Position numbers and translations under genes: made by a program. 64,000 nt of DNA from Antribacter gilvus (GTDB taxonomy: Bacteria; Actinomycetota; Actinomycetes; Actinomycetales; Cellulomonadaceae), in assembly GCF_003946865.1 (NCBI RefSeq), contig NZ_QXTH01000002.1, positions 310,001 to 374,000 of the forward strand, in the 5' to 3' direction. Under the pieces are notes generated by a model. The model saw only the letters and a program-made list of their open reading frames with translations, was not told where the DNA came from and searched no databases. Positions 1-8,413 of the stretch are shown here, piece after piece. How positions within the stretch are numbered: the first letter of the stretch is position 1; each line of letters starts with the position of its first letter.

Positions 1-1056
1 GACGACGGCGGGGTCCCGCTCGACGTCCTGGTGCGATCGGCTCCCGCCGAAGCGGTGGGAGCACGCGTCAGCGACCTGTTCGGCCCGCGGCTGCCCTACC
101 TGCTCAAGGTGCTCGCGGCGCGCAAGGCGCTCTCGCTGCAGGTGCACCCCAAGCCGCACGCGGCGCGGGCGGGGTTCAACCGCGAGAACCGGGCAGGCCT
201 GCCCCAGGGTTCGCCGCAGCGGTCCTTCCACGACAACCAGCACAAGCCCGAGATGGTGGTGGCGCTCTCGCAGTTCGAGGGCCTCGCCGGCTTCCGGTCC
301 CCGCGGACGATCCTCTCGCTGCTCGACGGGCTGGACGGCGCGCTCGTCGGCGAGGTGCGGGACGTGCTGCGCGCCGACCGCACCTCGGGGGGGATCCGGT
401 CCGCCTTCACACGCCTTCTGACCGCCCGGGCCGAGAGCGCGTACGCCACGGACATCAAGCTGACCGTCGAGTCGGTCCGGGAACGTGTGACGGCGGGCTC
501 ACCCTACGACCGCGCCGACCGCACGGTGCTGGATCTCGCTCTCCAGCACCCGGCCGACCCAGCCGTGATCATCTCGCTCATGCTCAACCGCGTGACCCTG
601 GAGCCGGGCGAGGCCACTTTCATCCCGTCCGGGGTGGTGCACGCGTACCTGTCCGGGCTCGCGGTCGAGGTCATGGCGAGCTCCGACAACGTCCTTCGTG
701 CCGGTCTCACCACCAAGCTGGTCGACGAGCGGGCACTGCTGGAGTGCGCCACGTTCGAGCCCGGGCCGCCCATCACGCCCACGATCACCACCGCGGGAAC
801 CCGAGGGCAGGTGCAGACGTACCGTGCCCCGGTGAGCGAGTTCGCCCTCACGCTCGCCGACGTCGACGCTTCCGGGCCCGTGAGCCTCGCCGCTGACGGC
901 CCGCGGATCATGCTCGTCCTGGACGGTCAGGTCACGCTCCACTGGTCCGGCGGCGAGCAGACCGTCGGGTGCGGCGCGTCCGTCTTCGTCCCTCATGCGG
1001 CTGGAGACGTGAAGGTCTCCGGGGCGGGCCACGTCGTCTCCGCGTGGGTGCCCTGA
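1..1056 (+). CDS. manA: Mannose-6-phosphate isomerase, class I (5'-partial)
   Basis: Cytoplasmic zinc enzyme that interconverts mannose-6-phosphate and fructose-6-phosphate and supplies mannose for glycoconjugates. The reading frame is open from base 1, so the true start lies upstream of the window; a GTG at 31 is internal. Visible family motifs are SLQVHP (Gln and His zinc ligands), HKPEM (Glu ligand), a cupin segment PSGVVHAY with another His ligand, and the downstream NVLRAGLTTK active-site stretch. The C-terminal cupin-like domain is complete and ends in TGA. In mycobacteria manA sits beside the DUF3499/metallopeptidase/whiB2 genes, as here. Confidence 0.93.
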   Translation, partial: DDGGVPLDVLVRSAPAEAVGARVSDLFGPRLPYLLKVLAARKALSLQVHPKPHAARAGFNRENRAGLPQGSPQRSFHDNQHKPEMVVALSQFEGLAGFRSPRTILSLLDGLDGALVGEVRDVLRADRTSGGIRSAFTRLLTARAESAYATDIKLTVESVRERVTAGSPYDRADRTVLDLALQHPADPAVIISLMLNRVTLEPGEATFIPSGVVHAYLSGLAVEVMASSDNVLRAGLTTKLVDERALLECATFEPGPPITPTITTAGTRGQVQTYRAPVSEFALTLADVDASGPVSLAADGPRIMLVLDGQVTLHWSGGEQTVGCGASVFVPHAAGDVKVSGAGHVVSAWVP

Positions 1057-1117
1057 GCCGCCCGTCCACGTCGTGCCCGGGGCAAGCGAAACGCCGACAA
1101 AGATGCCGCTCTGATCG

Positions 1118-1146
1118 TTGATCCTGTGCTCAGGTTGGTCAAGGAT
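1118..1146 (+). promoter_or_regulatory. Possible promoter upstream of the amidase
   Basis: TTGATC at 1118-1123 and AAGGAT at 1141-1146 are separated by 17 nt, between manA and the amidase. The two halves are overlapped by an inverted repeat, TGATCCT (1119-1125) and AGGATCA (1142-1148). It is weak and could be chance; the only support is the spacing and the position in a gap. Confidence 0.25.
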
Positions 1147-1180
1147 CAGGCACACCCCCGAGACGATCCCTGAGGACCGC

Positions 1181-1936
1181 GTGGCCATCTACCCACAAGC
1201 GCGAGTGATGCTCATCGCCCAGGCGAACCAGGGCGAGGCGATTCTGCGCAATCGTGTCAACTTCCACACAGCAGTGACCGACGCGTCGTCGCTCTACCCG
1301 TACTTCTCCCAGCCGGACCGGCCGTGCTCCCACTTCTACGTCGCCGAGAACGGCGTGGTCGAGCAGTACATCGACACCCGCTGGCGCTCCTCGGCCGACT
1401 ACGAGGGGAACGACGCCACCATCTCCATCGAGACGTGGGACGGATACGGCCGGGTCTGGACGTCCGGTTCGCCACCGCCGTGGAACGCCGCGCAGGTGAG
1501 GTCCCTGAAGGCGCTCACGCTCTGGATCCTGCGGACCCACAGATCGATCCCGCCTCGGCTCGCCCGGGACTCCATACCCGGCCCTTCCTCGTTCGGCCTC
1601 TCCTGGCACCGCCTCGGCATCGACCCGTGGCGCCACCCGCAGGGGATGCACTACTCGACCGCCTACGGGAAGATCTGCCCCGGCGACGCCCGTGTCGCCC
1701 AGGTACCCGGGATCCTCGCCCACGTCAAGACGGACACCACTCTCACGGAGGACAACCAGATGCTCATCATCCGCCGGGCCTCGGACGGCGCAACGTTCAT
1801 CGTCATCGGTGGGCGGGGCGCCGGGGTCAAGAACACAGCGGACCTCTCCGCCTACCGGGCAGCGGGCGTCCAGACCGTCAACCTGTCGGACCCCGGATAC
1901 TCGGAGGCCCAGGCGCGCTACCTCACCACAGCGTGA
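1181..1936 (+). CDS. N-acetylmuramoyl-L-alanine amidase, endolysin-like
   Basis: Predicted zinc amidase (Amidase_2/PGRP fold) that cuts the bond between MurNAc and L-Ala in peptidoglycan. Candidate zinc ligands are the His in NFHTAV, a second His in SWHRLG and the Cys in KICPGD, the His-His-Cys arrangement of T7-lysozyme-like amidases. The GTG at 1181 is chosen because GAGGA lies 4 nt upstream; an in-frame TTG at 1118 has no such support. The protein of 251 residues has no signal peptide, so export would need a holin-like route or another mechanism. The domain resembles phage lysins. Its TGA overlaps the GTG of the next gene, which implies coupled translation. Confidence 0.82.
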   Translation: MAIYPQARVMLIAQANQGEAILRNRVNFHTAVTDASSLYPYFSQPDRPCSHFYVAENGVVEQYIDTRWRSSADYEGNDATISIETWDGYGRVWTSGSPPPWNAAQVRSLKALTLWILRTHRSIPPRLARDSIPGPSSFGLSWHRLGIDPWRHPQGMHYSTAYGKICPGDARVAQVPGILAHVKTDTTLTEDNQMLIIRRASDGATFIVIGGRGAGVKNTADLSAYRAAGVQTVNLSDPGYSEAQARYLTTA

Positions 1937-3240
1937 CCCGCGACCGAGCGGTCAGCCGCCGCCTGTTCCTCGGCGCAGTCGGCGCGGGCGTCGCGGCGTT
2001 CCCCCTGGCGCACGGCCGCAGCGCACAGGCATCGCCCGCGGAGGACCGGTCGTCGGTGGAGCGCGCCCTCAGGTTCCTCGACGTGGCGTCCGCCGAGGGC
2101 CGGGGCAAGCCGGCCGGACCGCCGCTGGCACGCTCGTACGCGGACCCGATGGGGCTGGGTGGAGCGGCGTTCACCGGCGACAGCGCAGCCGCGGTGTGGG
2201 CCTATCTCGCGGCCGCCGCGCTGGTCCCGTCGGCGGTCGAGCAGGCGCGACAGCTCGGCGACGCGCTCCTGGCCGCGCTGGAGCCCGCCGGGGACGGGGC
2301 GCTGGTGCGCCAGGCGTACGGCGAGCCGCTCGAGAAGGACGGGCTCGGCCTCGCGGACGCGCGGCTCACCGACGTGGCCCGTGCCGGGCTCGCCCTGGCG
2401 CAGCTGGGCCTCCGGACGGGTCACCGTCCCTACGCCGAGGGTGCGGCCGCGCTGGCACGCTGGATCGCGGGCACGCTCGCCGCGCAAGGCGGCTTCGGCT
2501 GGGGCGTCAGGGCCGACGGCGGCCGGATCCCCGGCTCGTCGACCGGGCAGAACGCGGAGGCGGCGATGCTGTTCGACCTCCTCGCCGCCACGGACAGCGG
2601 CCAGGACTGGTCGGCGCCGCGCTCTCGCGCGCGGGAGATGGTGGGTGCGGCGCGCCGGCCGGGCGACCGCCTCGCGGCGGGCGTCGCCGACGGGACCACC
2701 TCGCCGGACGCGGTACTGCCCCTCGGGGCCGCGGGCGCCGTCTACCTGGCCGGCGGGCCTCAGTTCGCGGGTCAGGCCAGGAACGCGCTCGGCGTGCAGG
2801 GCGGTCCCCGCACGGCGGGTCGCGGGGAGCGGCTCTCCGCGACCGACCCGGCCGCCGCGGCAGCAGTCTTCGAGGGCCCCGACCTGGCGGGCTACGCCTC
2901 GTTCCCGGGGATCCCCGTCTACCGGCCGGGCGTCTGGACCGAGAGCACGTGCCGGCTCGCCGCCGCGCTGCTCAGGCACGGGTCTCCCACCGACGTGAGC
3001 CGTGCGCGCGCGATGCTCGACGTCGTCCGCTCGGCCCAGCGCGAGGCCGGGGGCGGCCAGACCATGGCCGGGACCGTCCTGCCCGAGAAGGCGGGCGTCG
3101 TCGCGGCGTGGAGCGCCCAGGACGACGGCGCCGAGGTCCAGCCGTTCGAGGTGCAGCACGTGGGGGCGACGGCGTGGTTCGTGCTCGCACAGCTCCGCGC
3201 GAGCCCGTTCACCCCGGACGGCCTGGTCGTCGCCGCCTGA
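1933..3240 (+). CDS. Tat-exported protein of unknown function, helical-repeat type
   Basis: The 435-residue protein begins with a twin-arginine signal (SRRLFLG, residues about 8-14), a hydrophobic stretch and an Ala-x-Ala cleavage region near residue 33. The rest is Ala/Leu-rich with regularly spaced helices and aromatic/acidic patches, similar in look to six-hairpin glycoside hydrolase-like proteins; no catalytic residues can be assigned. Start GTG 1933 overlaps the amidase stop (GTGA), so the two proteins are probably made together. A role at the cell wall with the amidase is inferred only from this coupling. Confidence 0.8.
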   Translation: MTRDRAVSRRLFLGAVGAGVAAFPLAHGRSAQASPAEDRSSVERALRFLDVASAEGRGKPAGPPLARSYADPMGLGGAAFTGDSAAAVWAYLAAAALVPSAVEQARQLGDALLAALEPAGDGALVRQAYGEPLEKDGLGLADARLTDVARAGLALAQLGLRTGHRPYAEGAAALARWIAGTLAAQGGFGWGVRADGGRIPGSSTGQNAEAAMLFDLLAATDSGQDWSAPRSRAREMVGAARRPGDRLAAGVADGTTSPDAVLPLGAAGAVYLAGGPQFAGQARNALGVQGGPRTAGRGERLSATDPAAAAAVFEGPDLAGYASFPGIPVYRPGVWTESTCRLAAALLRHGSPTDVSRARAMLDVVRSAQREAGGGQTMAGTVLPEKAGVVAAWSAQDDGAEVQPFEVQHVGATAWFVLAQLRASPFTPDGLVVAA

Positions 3241-3247
3241 GGGGGAT

Positions 3248-3279
3248 GCGGGCGGCGCCAGGTTCCCTGTGCCGCCCGC
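3248..3279. terminator. Hairpin between convergent genes
   Basis: Nine-bp GC arms (GCGGGCGGC and its complement) enclose a 14-nt loop in the 45-nt gap between the Tat protein gene (+) and ugd (-). It could stop transcription from both sides. There is no T-tract, as is usual for actinobacteria. Confidence 0.5.
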
Positions 3280-3285
3280 GCCCTG

Positions 3286-4452
3286 CTAGTCCCGGCCGTA
3301 GATGTCGCGGGTGTAGACCTTGTCCGCGACGTCCTCCAGGACGTCGGTGCGACGGTTGGCGACGATCACGTCCGCGCGGGCCTTGAACTCGTCGAGGTCA
3401 CGGACCACCTCGGAGTTGAAGAACCGGTCGTCGGCCAAGGCAGGCTCGTAGACGATCACCTCGACGCCCTTGGCCTTGATCCGCTTCATGATCCCCTGGA
3501 TCGAGGACGCCCGGAAGTTGTCGGACCCCGACTTCATGATGAGCCGGTACACGCCGACCGTCCGCGGCGCCCGCCGCAGGATGTCGGACGCCACGAAGTC
3601 CTTGCGCGTGGTGTTCGCCTCCACCACCGCGTTGATCAGGTTCTGGGGCACGTCCTGGTAGTTCGCGAGGAGCTGCTTGGTGTCCTTCGGCAGGCAGTAC
3701 CCGCCGTAGCCGAACGACGGGTTGTTGTAGTGCGAGCCGATGCGCGGGTCCAGCCCCACGCCCTCGATGATCTGCGCGGAGTCCAGCCCGCGGGTGGCCG
3801 CGTAGGTGTCGAGCTCGTTGAAGTAGGCCACCCGGAGTGCGAGGTACGTGTTGGCGAACAGCTTGATCGCCTCCGCCTCGGTGGCGTCCGTCAGGAGCAC
3901 CGGCGTGTCCTTGTCCAGGGCGCCCTCGAGGAGCAGGTCGGCGAACCGCTTGCCGGCCTCCGACCGGTCCCCCACCACGATCCGCGACGGGTGCAGGTTG
4001 TCGTACAGCGCGCGCCCCTCGCGGAGGAACTCCGGGGAGAAGAGGATCGAGGCGCCAGGGTTCTCGGCGCGGACACGCTCGGTGAACCCGACGGGGACCG
4101 TGGACTTGACCACCATCGTCGCGCCCGGGTTCACCGCCAGCACCGAGGCGATGACCGCCTCGACGCTCCGCGTGTCGAACGAGTTGGTGCGCTCGTCGTA
4201 GTCCGTGGGCGTCGCCACGACCACGAACGCCGCGCCCGTGTAGGCATCCTCCGGGTCGAGCGTGGCACGCAGGCGCAGCCGGCCGCTCGCCAGGAACTCC
4301 TCGAGCTCCTGGTCGGCGACCGTCGACCGGCCGCTGTTGACCAGGTCCACCTTCACAGGGTCGATGTCCAGCGCCACGACCTCGTTGTGCTGTGCGAGCA
4401 GCACCGCGTTGGACAGCCCGACGTAGCCGGTTCCCGCGACGGCGATCTTCAC
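3286..4452 (-). CDS. ugd: UDP-glucose 6-dehydrogenase
   Basis: Oxidises UDP-glucose to UDP-glucuronate with two NAD+, supplying uronic acid for surface polysaccharide. The 388-residue length equals that of the E. coli enzyme. Visible features are the N-terminal Rossmann motif GTGYVGLSN, the STVPVGFT stretch, the substrate-binding SPEFLREG and the catalytic cysteine in [11 protein letters not shown] at 4452 is chosen because GGGAG lies 4-5 nt upstream and translation begins right at the Rossmann strand; an ATG 8 codons earlier lacks support. It is transcribed alone, converging on the Tat protein gene. Confidence 0.93.
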   Translation of the reverse strand: MKIAVAGTGYVGLSNAVLLAQHNEVVALDIDPVKVDLVNSGRSTVADQELEEFLASGRLRLRATLDPEDAYTGAAFVVVATPTDYDERTNSFDTRSVEAVIASVLAVNPGATMVVKSTVPVGFTERVRAENPGASILFSPEFLREGRALYDNLHPSRIVVGDRSEAGKRFADLLLEGALDKDTPVLLTDATEAEAIKLFANTYLALRVAYFNELDTYAATRGLDSAQIIEGVGLDPRIGSHYNNPSFGYGGYCLPKDTKQLLANYQDVPQNLINAVVEANTTRKDFVASDILRRAPRTVGVYRLIMKSGSDNFRASSIQGIMKRIKAKGVEVIVYEPALADDRFFNSEVVRDLDEFKARADVIVANRRTDVLEDVADKVYTRDIYGRD

Positions 4453-4531
4453 AAGACTCCCTGGTGTGCTGGGCATCCTGGGATGGGCGGACGGCAGACC
4501 GCCGGCCGTCAGGACGCATCGTCGTGCGACC

Positions 4532-4537
4532 ATGCTA
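4532..4537 (-). promoter_or_regulatory. Candidate -10 box for ugd
   Basis: TAGCAT on the minus strand, about 80 nt before the ugd start, in the gap between ugd and DUF3499. No good -35 box is seen; the placement would give a leader of about 70 nt. Confidence 0.35.
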
Positions 4538-4571
4538 CAGGCGCGGTGCCACGGCTCAGGGAGCCACGGGC

Positions 4572-4925
4572 CTAGTCGTCCTCGCCTCGCAGCACCCTGA
4601 GGTGACCGCGCCGGGCGGTCTCCGTGACCGACGGCGGCTCGGGCGCCGGCCGTACCCGGCCCGCCTCCCGCACCGCGTCGGCGAGCGCGGACAGGTCGTC
4701 CGGCGTGGGACCGGCGTCCAGGAACGCCGGCGTGAGCCGTACGACCTCCCAGCCCCGCGGCGCGGTGAGGCGTTCCGCATGGTCTGCGCACAGGTCGTAG
4801 CTGTGCGGCTCGGCCAGGTGCGCGAGCGGGCCCAGCACCGCCGTCGAGTCCGCGTACACATACGTGAGTGTCGCCACGGCAGCACGCGTGCATGCCGTGC
4901 GCGAACACTGCCTCACCGATCTCAC
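4572..4925 (-). CDS. DUF3499 family protein
   Basis: Small conserved actinobacterial protein, 117 residues, function unknown. Two Cys pairs stand out: C-x4-C in CSRTAC near the N-terminus and a C-x2-H in LCADHA, compatible with a metal-binding ribbon. The stretch with TLTYVYADS and AVLGPLA is the family signature. GTG 4925 is chosen because TACTCT lies exactly 6 nt upstream, which fits a leaderless transcript; GTG 4916, three codons in, is the alternative. It is divergent from the metallopeptidase gene, an arrangement that is conserved in mycobacteria (Rv3258c/Rv3259). Confidence 0.85.
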   Translation of the reverse strand: MRSVRQCSRTACTRAAVATLTYVYADSTAVLGPLAHLAEPHSYDLCADHAERLTAPRGWEVVRLTPAFLDAGPTPDDLSALADAVREAGRVRPAPEPPSVTETARRGHLRVLRGEDD

Positions 4926-4931
4926 GCGCTG

Positions 4932-4937
4932 AGAGTA
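4932..4937 (-). promoter_or_regulatory. -10 box for leaderless DUF3499
   Basis: TACTCT on the minus strand, 6 nt before GTG 4925. With a start site about 7 nt after the -10 box, the mRNA would begin at the start codon. Confidence 0.6.
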
Positions 4938-5025
4938 CGCCCTGACCGGGAGCGATGCGGCAAACACGCCGGATCCACCCGCGCGTGTCCCGCGGCACGC
5001 CGTTCCCGGGCGCGGAGCACGGGCA

Positions 5026-5031
5026 TAGAGT
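5026..5031 (+). promoter_or_regulatory. -10 box for leaderless metallopeptidase-family gene
   Basis: TAGAGT followed by 6 nt and GTG 5038. No ribosome-binding site is present. It lies back to back with the DUF3499 -10 box. Confidence 0.55.
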
Positions 5032-5037
5032 CGTGGC

Positions 5038-5607
5038 GTGGCACTCTTCGGCTCCCCCCGCGGCGGGCACCCGCGTCCCGGCGGCCGTCGCCGGGGACGC
5101 CCGTCCCCGGGCGACGTCCAGTCCCGCCCCGGCGCTCCTGCTCAGGACGGCCCGGCGGCGGCCTCACCAGCCGACGTGACGCTCCCCGCGCCGGTCTCGC
5201 CGCGGCGCCGCGACCGCCGCGGTCGTGGCCTGCGAGGTCCCCTGCTCCCGCCGGGCACGCCCGCGCACCGCACCCGGGCACAGCGCTTCGACGACCTGGT
5301 GCTCGACGTCGTGGACGACCTCGACCGGATCTGGGGCCCGCAGCTCAAGGGCACGGAGTTCGGCGTCGAGGACGTCCCGCCGTCCGACCCCGCGCCGTGG
5401 GAGGACGGCGGCGTGCCGCTCGGCCGGTGCTTCCCGCCGGAGGCCGGCCGCCCGGCACGCATCGTGGTCTACCGGCGGCCCGTCGAGGTGCGTGCGGTGG
5501 ACCAGGAGGACCTGGGCGACCTGGTGCGCGAGGTGGTCGTCGAGCAGGTGGCCCACCTCCTCGCGCGGACGCCCGAGGAGATCGACCCCCGGTACGAGGG
5601 GCGCTGA
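5038..5607 (+). CDS. Metallopeptidase-family protein (DUF1025-like), catalytic motif degenerate
   Basis: The 189-residue protein has an Arg/Pro-rich, probably disordered N-terminus (residues 1-75) followed by the minimal zincin-like domain (about 80-185). The helix that normally carries HExxH reads VVEQVAHLL, so neither His is at its expected position although the Glu is kept. Such proteins are found next to DUF3499 across actinobacteria, so it is probably a conserved non-catalytic member. The GTG start has a TAGAGT 6 nt upstream. It faces away from DUF3499 and is followed by the acyltransferase 47 nt on. Confidence 0.75.
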   Translation: MALFGSPRGGHPRPGGRRRGRPSPGDVQSRPGAPAQDGPAAASPADVTLPAPVSPRRRDRRGRGLRGPLLPPGTPAHRTRAQRFDDLVLDVVDDLDRIWGPQLKGTEFGVEDVPPSDPAPWEDGGVPLGRCFPPEAGRPARIVVYRRPVEVRAVDQEDLGDLVREVVVEQVAHLLARTPEEIDPRYEGR

Positions 5608-5642
5608 CCGCAGTCCGGCCCGGCCGGTCGTGATGCCCCTGG

Positions 5643-5648
5643 TACCGT
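5643..5648 (+). promoter_or_regulatory. -10 box for leaderless acyltransferase gene
   Basis: TACCGT followed by 6 nt and GTG 5655; no Shine-Dalgarno sequence is visible. Confidence 0.5.
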
Positions 5649-5654
5649 CTCCGC

Positions 5655-7073
5655 GTGACAGATCCGGCCCCCGCGGCGCAGCCCTCGCGTCTTGCCTCTC
5701 TCGACGGTCTGCGTGGCGTGGCGGCGCTCGTGGTGCTCGTGTACCACCTGAGCCTGGTGCTGCCGGCTGTCGCCGCCGCCTACACGGGCCTCGGCACGCC
5801 GCCCGCCCCGGGCACCGCCCAGTGGTACGCCGTCTACAGCCCGCTGCACTGGCTCTTCGCCGGGCAGGAGGCCGTGGTCGTCTTCTTCGTCCTGAGCGGC
5901 CTCGTGGTGGCGCTGCCCGCGATGCGCCGGGTCGACCACGACTGGCTCGCCTACTACGTGGCGCGGGTGCTCCGGCTCGGGGTGCCGTTCACGGGCGCGG
6001 TCCTGTTCGCCGTCCTGCTCGTGGTGCTGGTGCCCCAGGTCCACCGGCACCCGAGCGCGTGGGTGGACATACACCGCTTCCCCCAGCTCGACTGGCGGCA
6101 GGTCGTCCCCGCCCTCGACATGGTGTCCGGCACGTACCTCCTGGACAACGCCCTGTGGTCGATCCGCTGGGAGTTCCTGTTCTCGCTCCTGCTGCCCCTG
6201 TTCGTCGTCGCCGGGGTCGCCCTCCGGCGGTGGTGGCCCCTCGTCGGGGTCGCGTCCGTCCTGGTGACGTACGCGGCGGTGCAGTCCGGCAGCCAGACCT
6301 ACCTCTACCTCACCCCGTTCCTCGTGGGGACGGTGCTCGCGGCGAACCTGCCCCGGCTCCAGGCCGCCGCCGAGCGGATCAACCGCACCCGCGCCCGCCA
6401 TCTCGTCTGGCCGCTCGCGACGCTGGCGGGGATGACCCTGCTGAGCCTGCCGTGGCTCGCCGGAGGACTGGGCCTCGTCTGGCCCGGCGGGCTCCCCGCG
6501 TCCTTCGGGCCGGTGGGGGCCGCCCTCCTGATCATCAGCGCCATCGGCGGACCGGGGCTCCGGCGGCTGCTCTCCACGCGCCCGTGCCAGCTCGCGGGCC
6601 GCTACTCCTTCAGCCTGTACCTGATCCACGTTCCGGTGATCATGACGGTGGTGGCGATGTGGCCCACCCGGTCATTCCCCTTCATCGCCCTGGTCGCCGG
6701 TCCGGCGGCACTCGTGATCGCCGTCGTCTTCCACCACCTGGTCGAGAGGCCGAGCCACACCTTGGCGCAGGACGCCGCGCGCCGGGCACCCGGAGCGCTG
6801 CGGGCGTGGGTCGAGCGGACGGCTCAGCCCACCGCCTCCACGCGTCGGACGACCACCGCCGACGCCTCCGGCGCCACGGGAGCGGGCGCCAGCACGGAGA
6901 CGAGGGTGCCGGCCTTCTCGGTGGTGTCGTCGGCGGCGAGCAGCACCGCCCAGACCGTGGCAGGCCCGTCGGGGGTGCCCGACGGCTCCACCCGCACGCC
7001 GACCGTTCCCTCGCCCAGCTCCCCGGCGGGGAGCGTGACCGTGGTCCCGGCGGTCAGCTCGAGCGACGCCTGA
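5655..7073 (+). CDS. Acyltransferase 3 family membrane protein
   Basis: Integral membrane O-acyltransferase of the acyltransferase_3/OafA type, expected to move acyl groups (often acetyl) onto surface sugars. The N-terminus has the family signature RLASLDGLRGVAAL and the conserved His in VYHLSL; about ten membrane segments follow, ending near HHLVERPSH (about residue 365). The remaining ~85 residues are Ser/Thr-rich and lie antisense to the C-terminal coding region of the convergent DUF5719 gene, with 250 nt of overlap. That tail may be an accidental read-through extension. The acceptor is unknown; the wall polysaccharide of this locus is a plausible one. Confidence 0.85.
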   Translation: MTDPAPAAQPSRLASLDGLRGVAALVVLVYHLSLVLPAVAAAYTGLGTPPAPGTAQWYAVYSPLHWLFAGQEAVVVFFVLSGLVVALPAMRRVDHDWLAYYVARVLRLGVPFTGAVLFAVLLVVLVPQVHRHPSAWVDIHRFPQLDWRQVVPALDMVSGTYLLDNALWSIRWEFLFSLLLPLFVVAGVALRRWWPLVGVASVLVTYAAVQSGSQTYLYLTPFLVGTVLAANLPRLQAAAERINRTRARHLVWPLATLAGMTLLSLPWLAGGLGLVWPGGLPASFGPVGAALLIISAIGGPGLRRLLSTRPCQLAGRYSFSLYLIHVPVIMTVVAMWPTRSFPFIALVAGPAALVIAVVFHHLVERPSHTLAQDAARRAPGALRAWVERTAQPTASTRRTTTADASGATGAGASTETRVPAFSVVSSAASSTAQTVAGPSGVPDGSTRTPTVPSPSSPAGSVTVVPAVSSSDA

Positions 7074-8413
7074 CCCGTCGCGGCGCCGTCGGCGCCGAAG
7101 CCCCGCACCACGACGGCACTCGCCCCGGTCGGCTCGTCCTCGGTCCCACGCAGGGCTGGTACCCCCGTGAGGACGACCGTGGCGGCGGCCTCCGGCGGGA
7201 GCGCGGTGACCGACGCGCCCGGCGCCCCGGTCACCGGCTGGCCCGCCGACCATGCCCGGTCGTACGGCGCGTCGTCGACCACCGCGTCCTCGTCGGGCGC
7301 TCCCTCGCGGGTGAAGGTCCCTCCCGCCACCACGGGGACCGTCGCGTCGACGGTCACGGTGTACGTGCCCTTCGGCAGGCCACCGAGCGGGACCTCCGTG
7401 ACCTGGCCCGGCTCCAGCGCGACGTCCTCGGCCCCGCGGAGACGCACCGGCCCGTCCTTCCCGTACACGGTGACGTGCGCCGTCCCGGGGGCGTCCCCGG
7501 GGGCGAGCACACGGAGGCGCGGCGCGCGCGGGTCGTCGGCCCGCTCGCCGGCGCTCACGAGACCCGCGACCGCCACCGCCTCCGCGGGCGCCGCGCCGGG
7601 CGTCACCAGGTCCGTGCCGGCGGGGACGATCCCCTCGATGGAGTGGTGCTGGACGTAGGCGGTGACCCGCCCTCCCGTGGCGGCGACGTGCAGCGCGAGC
7701 CGGCGCTGCTCCGGCGCGAGCCCTTCCAGCAGGGCCTCCGCCTGTCCGCCCGGTGGGACCACGAGCGCCGCCTGCCCCCCGAGGGCGACGGGACCGGAGG
7801 GCCCCCACGCCCGCAGGCGGACCTTCGCGGCCGTCCAGCCGGGGTTCTGCAGCACCAGGCGTGCGCTCGACCCCACCTCGGTGCTGCCCCCGACCAGCCA
7901 GTGGTCGATGCCGGGCGCCGCGCACGCTCCGGCGGCCAGGCCGCGCAGGTCGCCCGCGGTGGTCACCGAGGCGCTGACACCGGCCACGGCCGACACGTCG
8001 GCGCCCGAGACCTCTGCCCGGACCACGCGTGCGTCGTCGGGCAGCGTGCCCCGCAGCACGGCCCCGTCGGGGCCGGCGGCGAGAGGACCGGTCAGCGGCT
8101 GGTCCGTGGCGCCGGCGAGCCCGGTGGCCGACGACGCGCCCGGACCCCACACGAGCGCGAGCAGCTCCCCGGTCGTCGCGACCGGGCTGGAGCCGAGCTC
8201 GGAGTCGCCGACGTCCGGCTGCGCCAGGCGCACCGGGGTAGGGCAGACGAGCACCGACTCGCCGGGCCCCACGTCCACCCGGCGCGCCTCGTCGGGCGGC
8301 GCTGTCCCGGCCGCCGGGACGATCGCCAGCGCGGCGACCGCGCCGACGCAGGCCACCGTGCCGACGACGACGCCCGCGCGGCGGAGCGGGACCATCAAGC
8401 GGGCGAGGTTCAT
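6824..8413 (-). CDS. DUF5719 family membrane-anchored protein
   Basis: A 529-residue protein with one N-terminal membrane segment (about residues 13-35) and a large exported Gly/Val/Ala-rich region of repeated beta-sandwich character. ATG 8413 overlaps the stop of the upstream glycosyltransferase (ATGA), so the two are translationally coupled and probably work together; the pair is a recurring arrangement in actinobacteria. Function is unknown. The last 250 nt overlap the convergent acyltransferase reading frame. Confidence 0.8.
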   Translation of the reverse strand: MNLARLMVPLRRAGVVVGTVACVGAVAALAIVPAAGTAPPDEARRVDVGPGESVLVCPTPVRLAQPDVGDSELGSSPVATTGELLALVWGPGASSATGLAGATDQPLTGPLAAGPDGAVLRGTLPDDARVVRAEVSGADVSAVAGVSASVTTAGDLRGLAAGACAAPGIDHWLVGGSTEVGSSARLVLQNPGWTAAKVRLRAWGPSGPVALGGQAALVVPPGGQAEALLEGLAPEQRRLALHVAATGGRVTAYVQHHSIEGIVPAGTDLVTPGAAPAEAVAVAGLVSAGERADDPRAPRLRVLAPGDAPGTAHVTVYGKDGPVRLRGAEDVALEPGQVTEVPLGGLPKGTYTVTVDATVPVVAGGTFTREGAPDEDAVVDDAPYDRAWSAGQPVTGAPGASVTALPPEAAATVVLTGVPALRGTEDEPTGASAVVVRGFGADGAATGQASLELTAGTTVTLPAGELGEGTVGVRVEPSGTPDGPATVWAVLLAADDTTEKAGTLVSVLAPAPVAPEASAVVVRRVEAVG

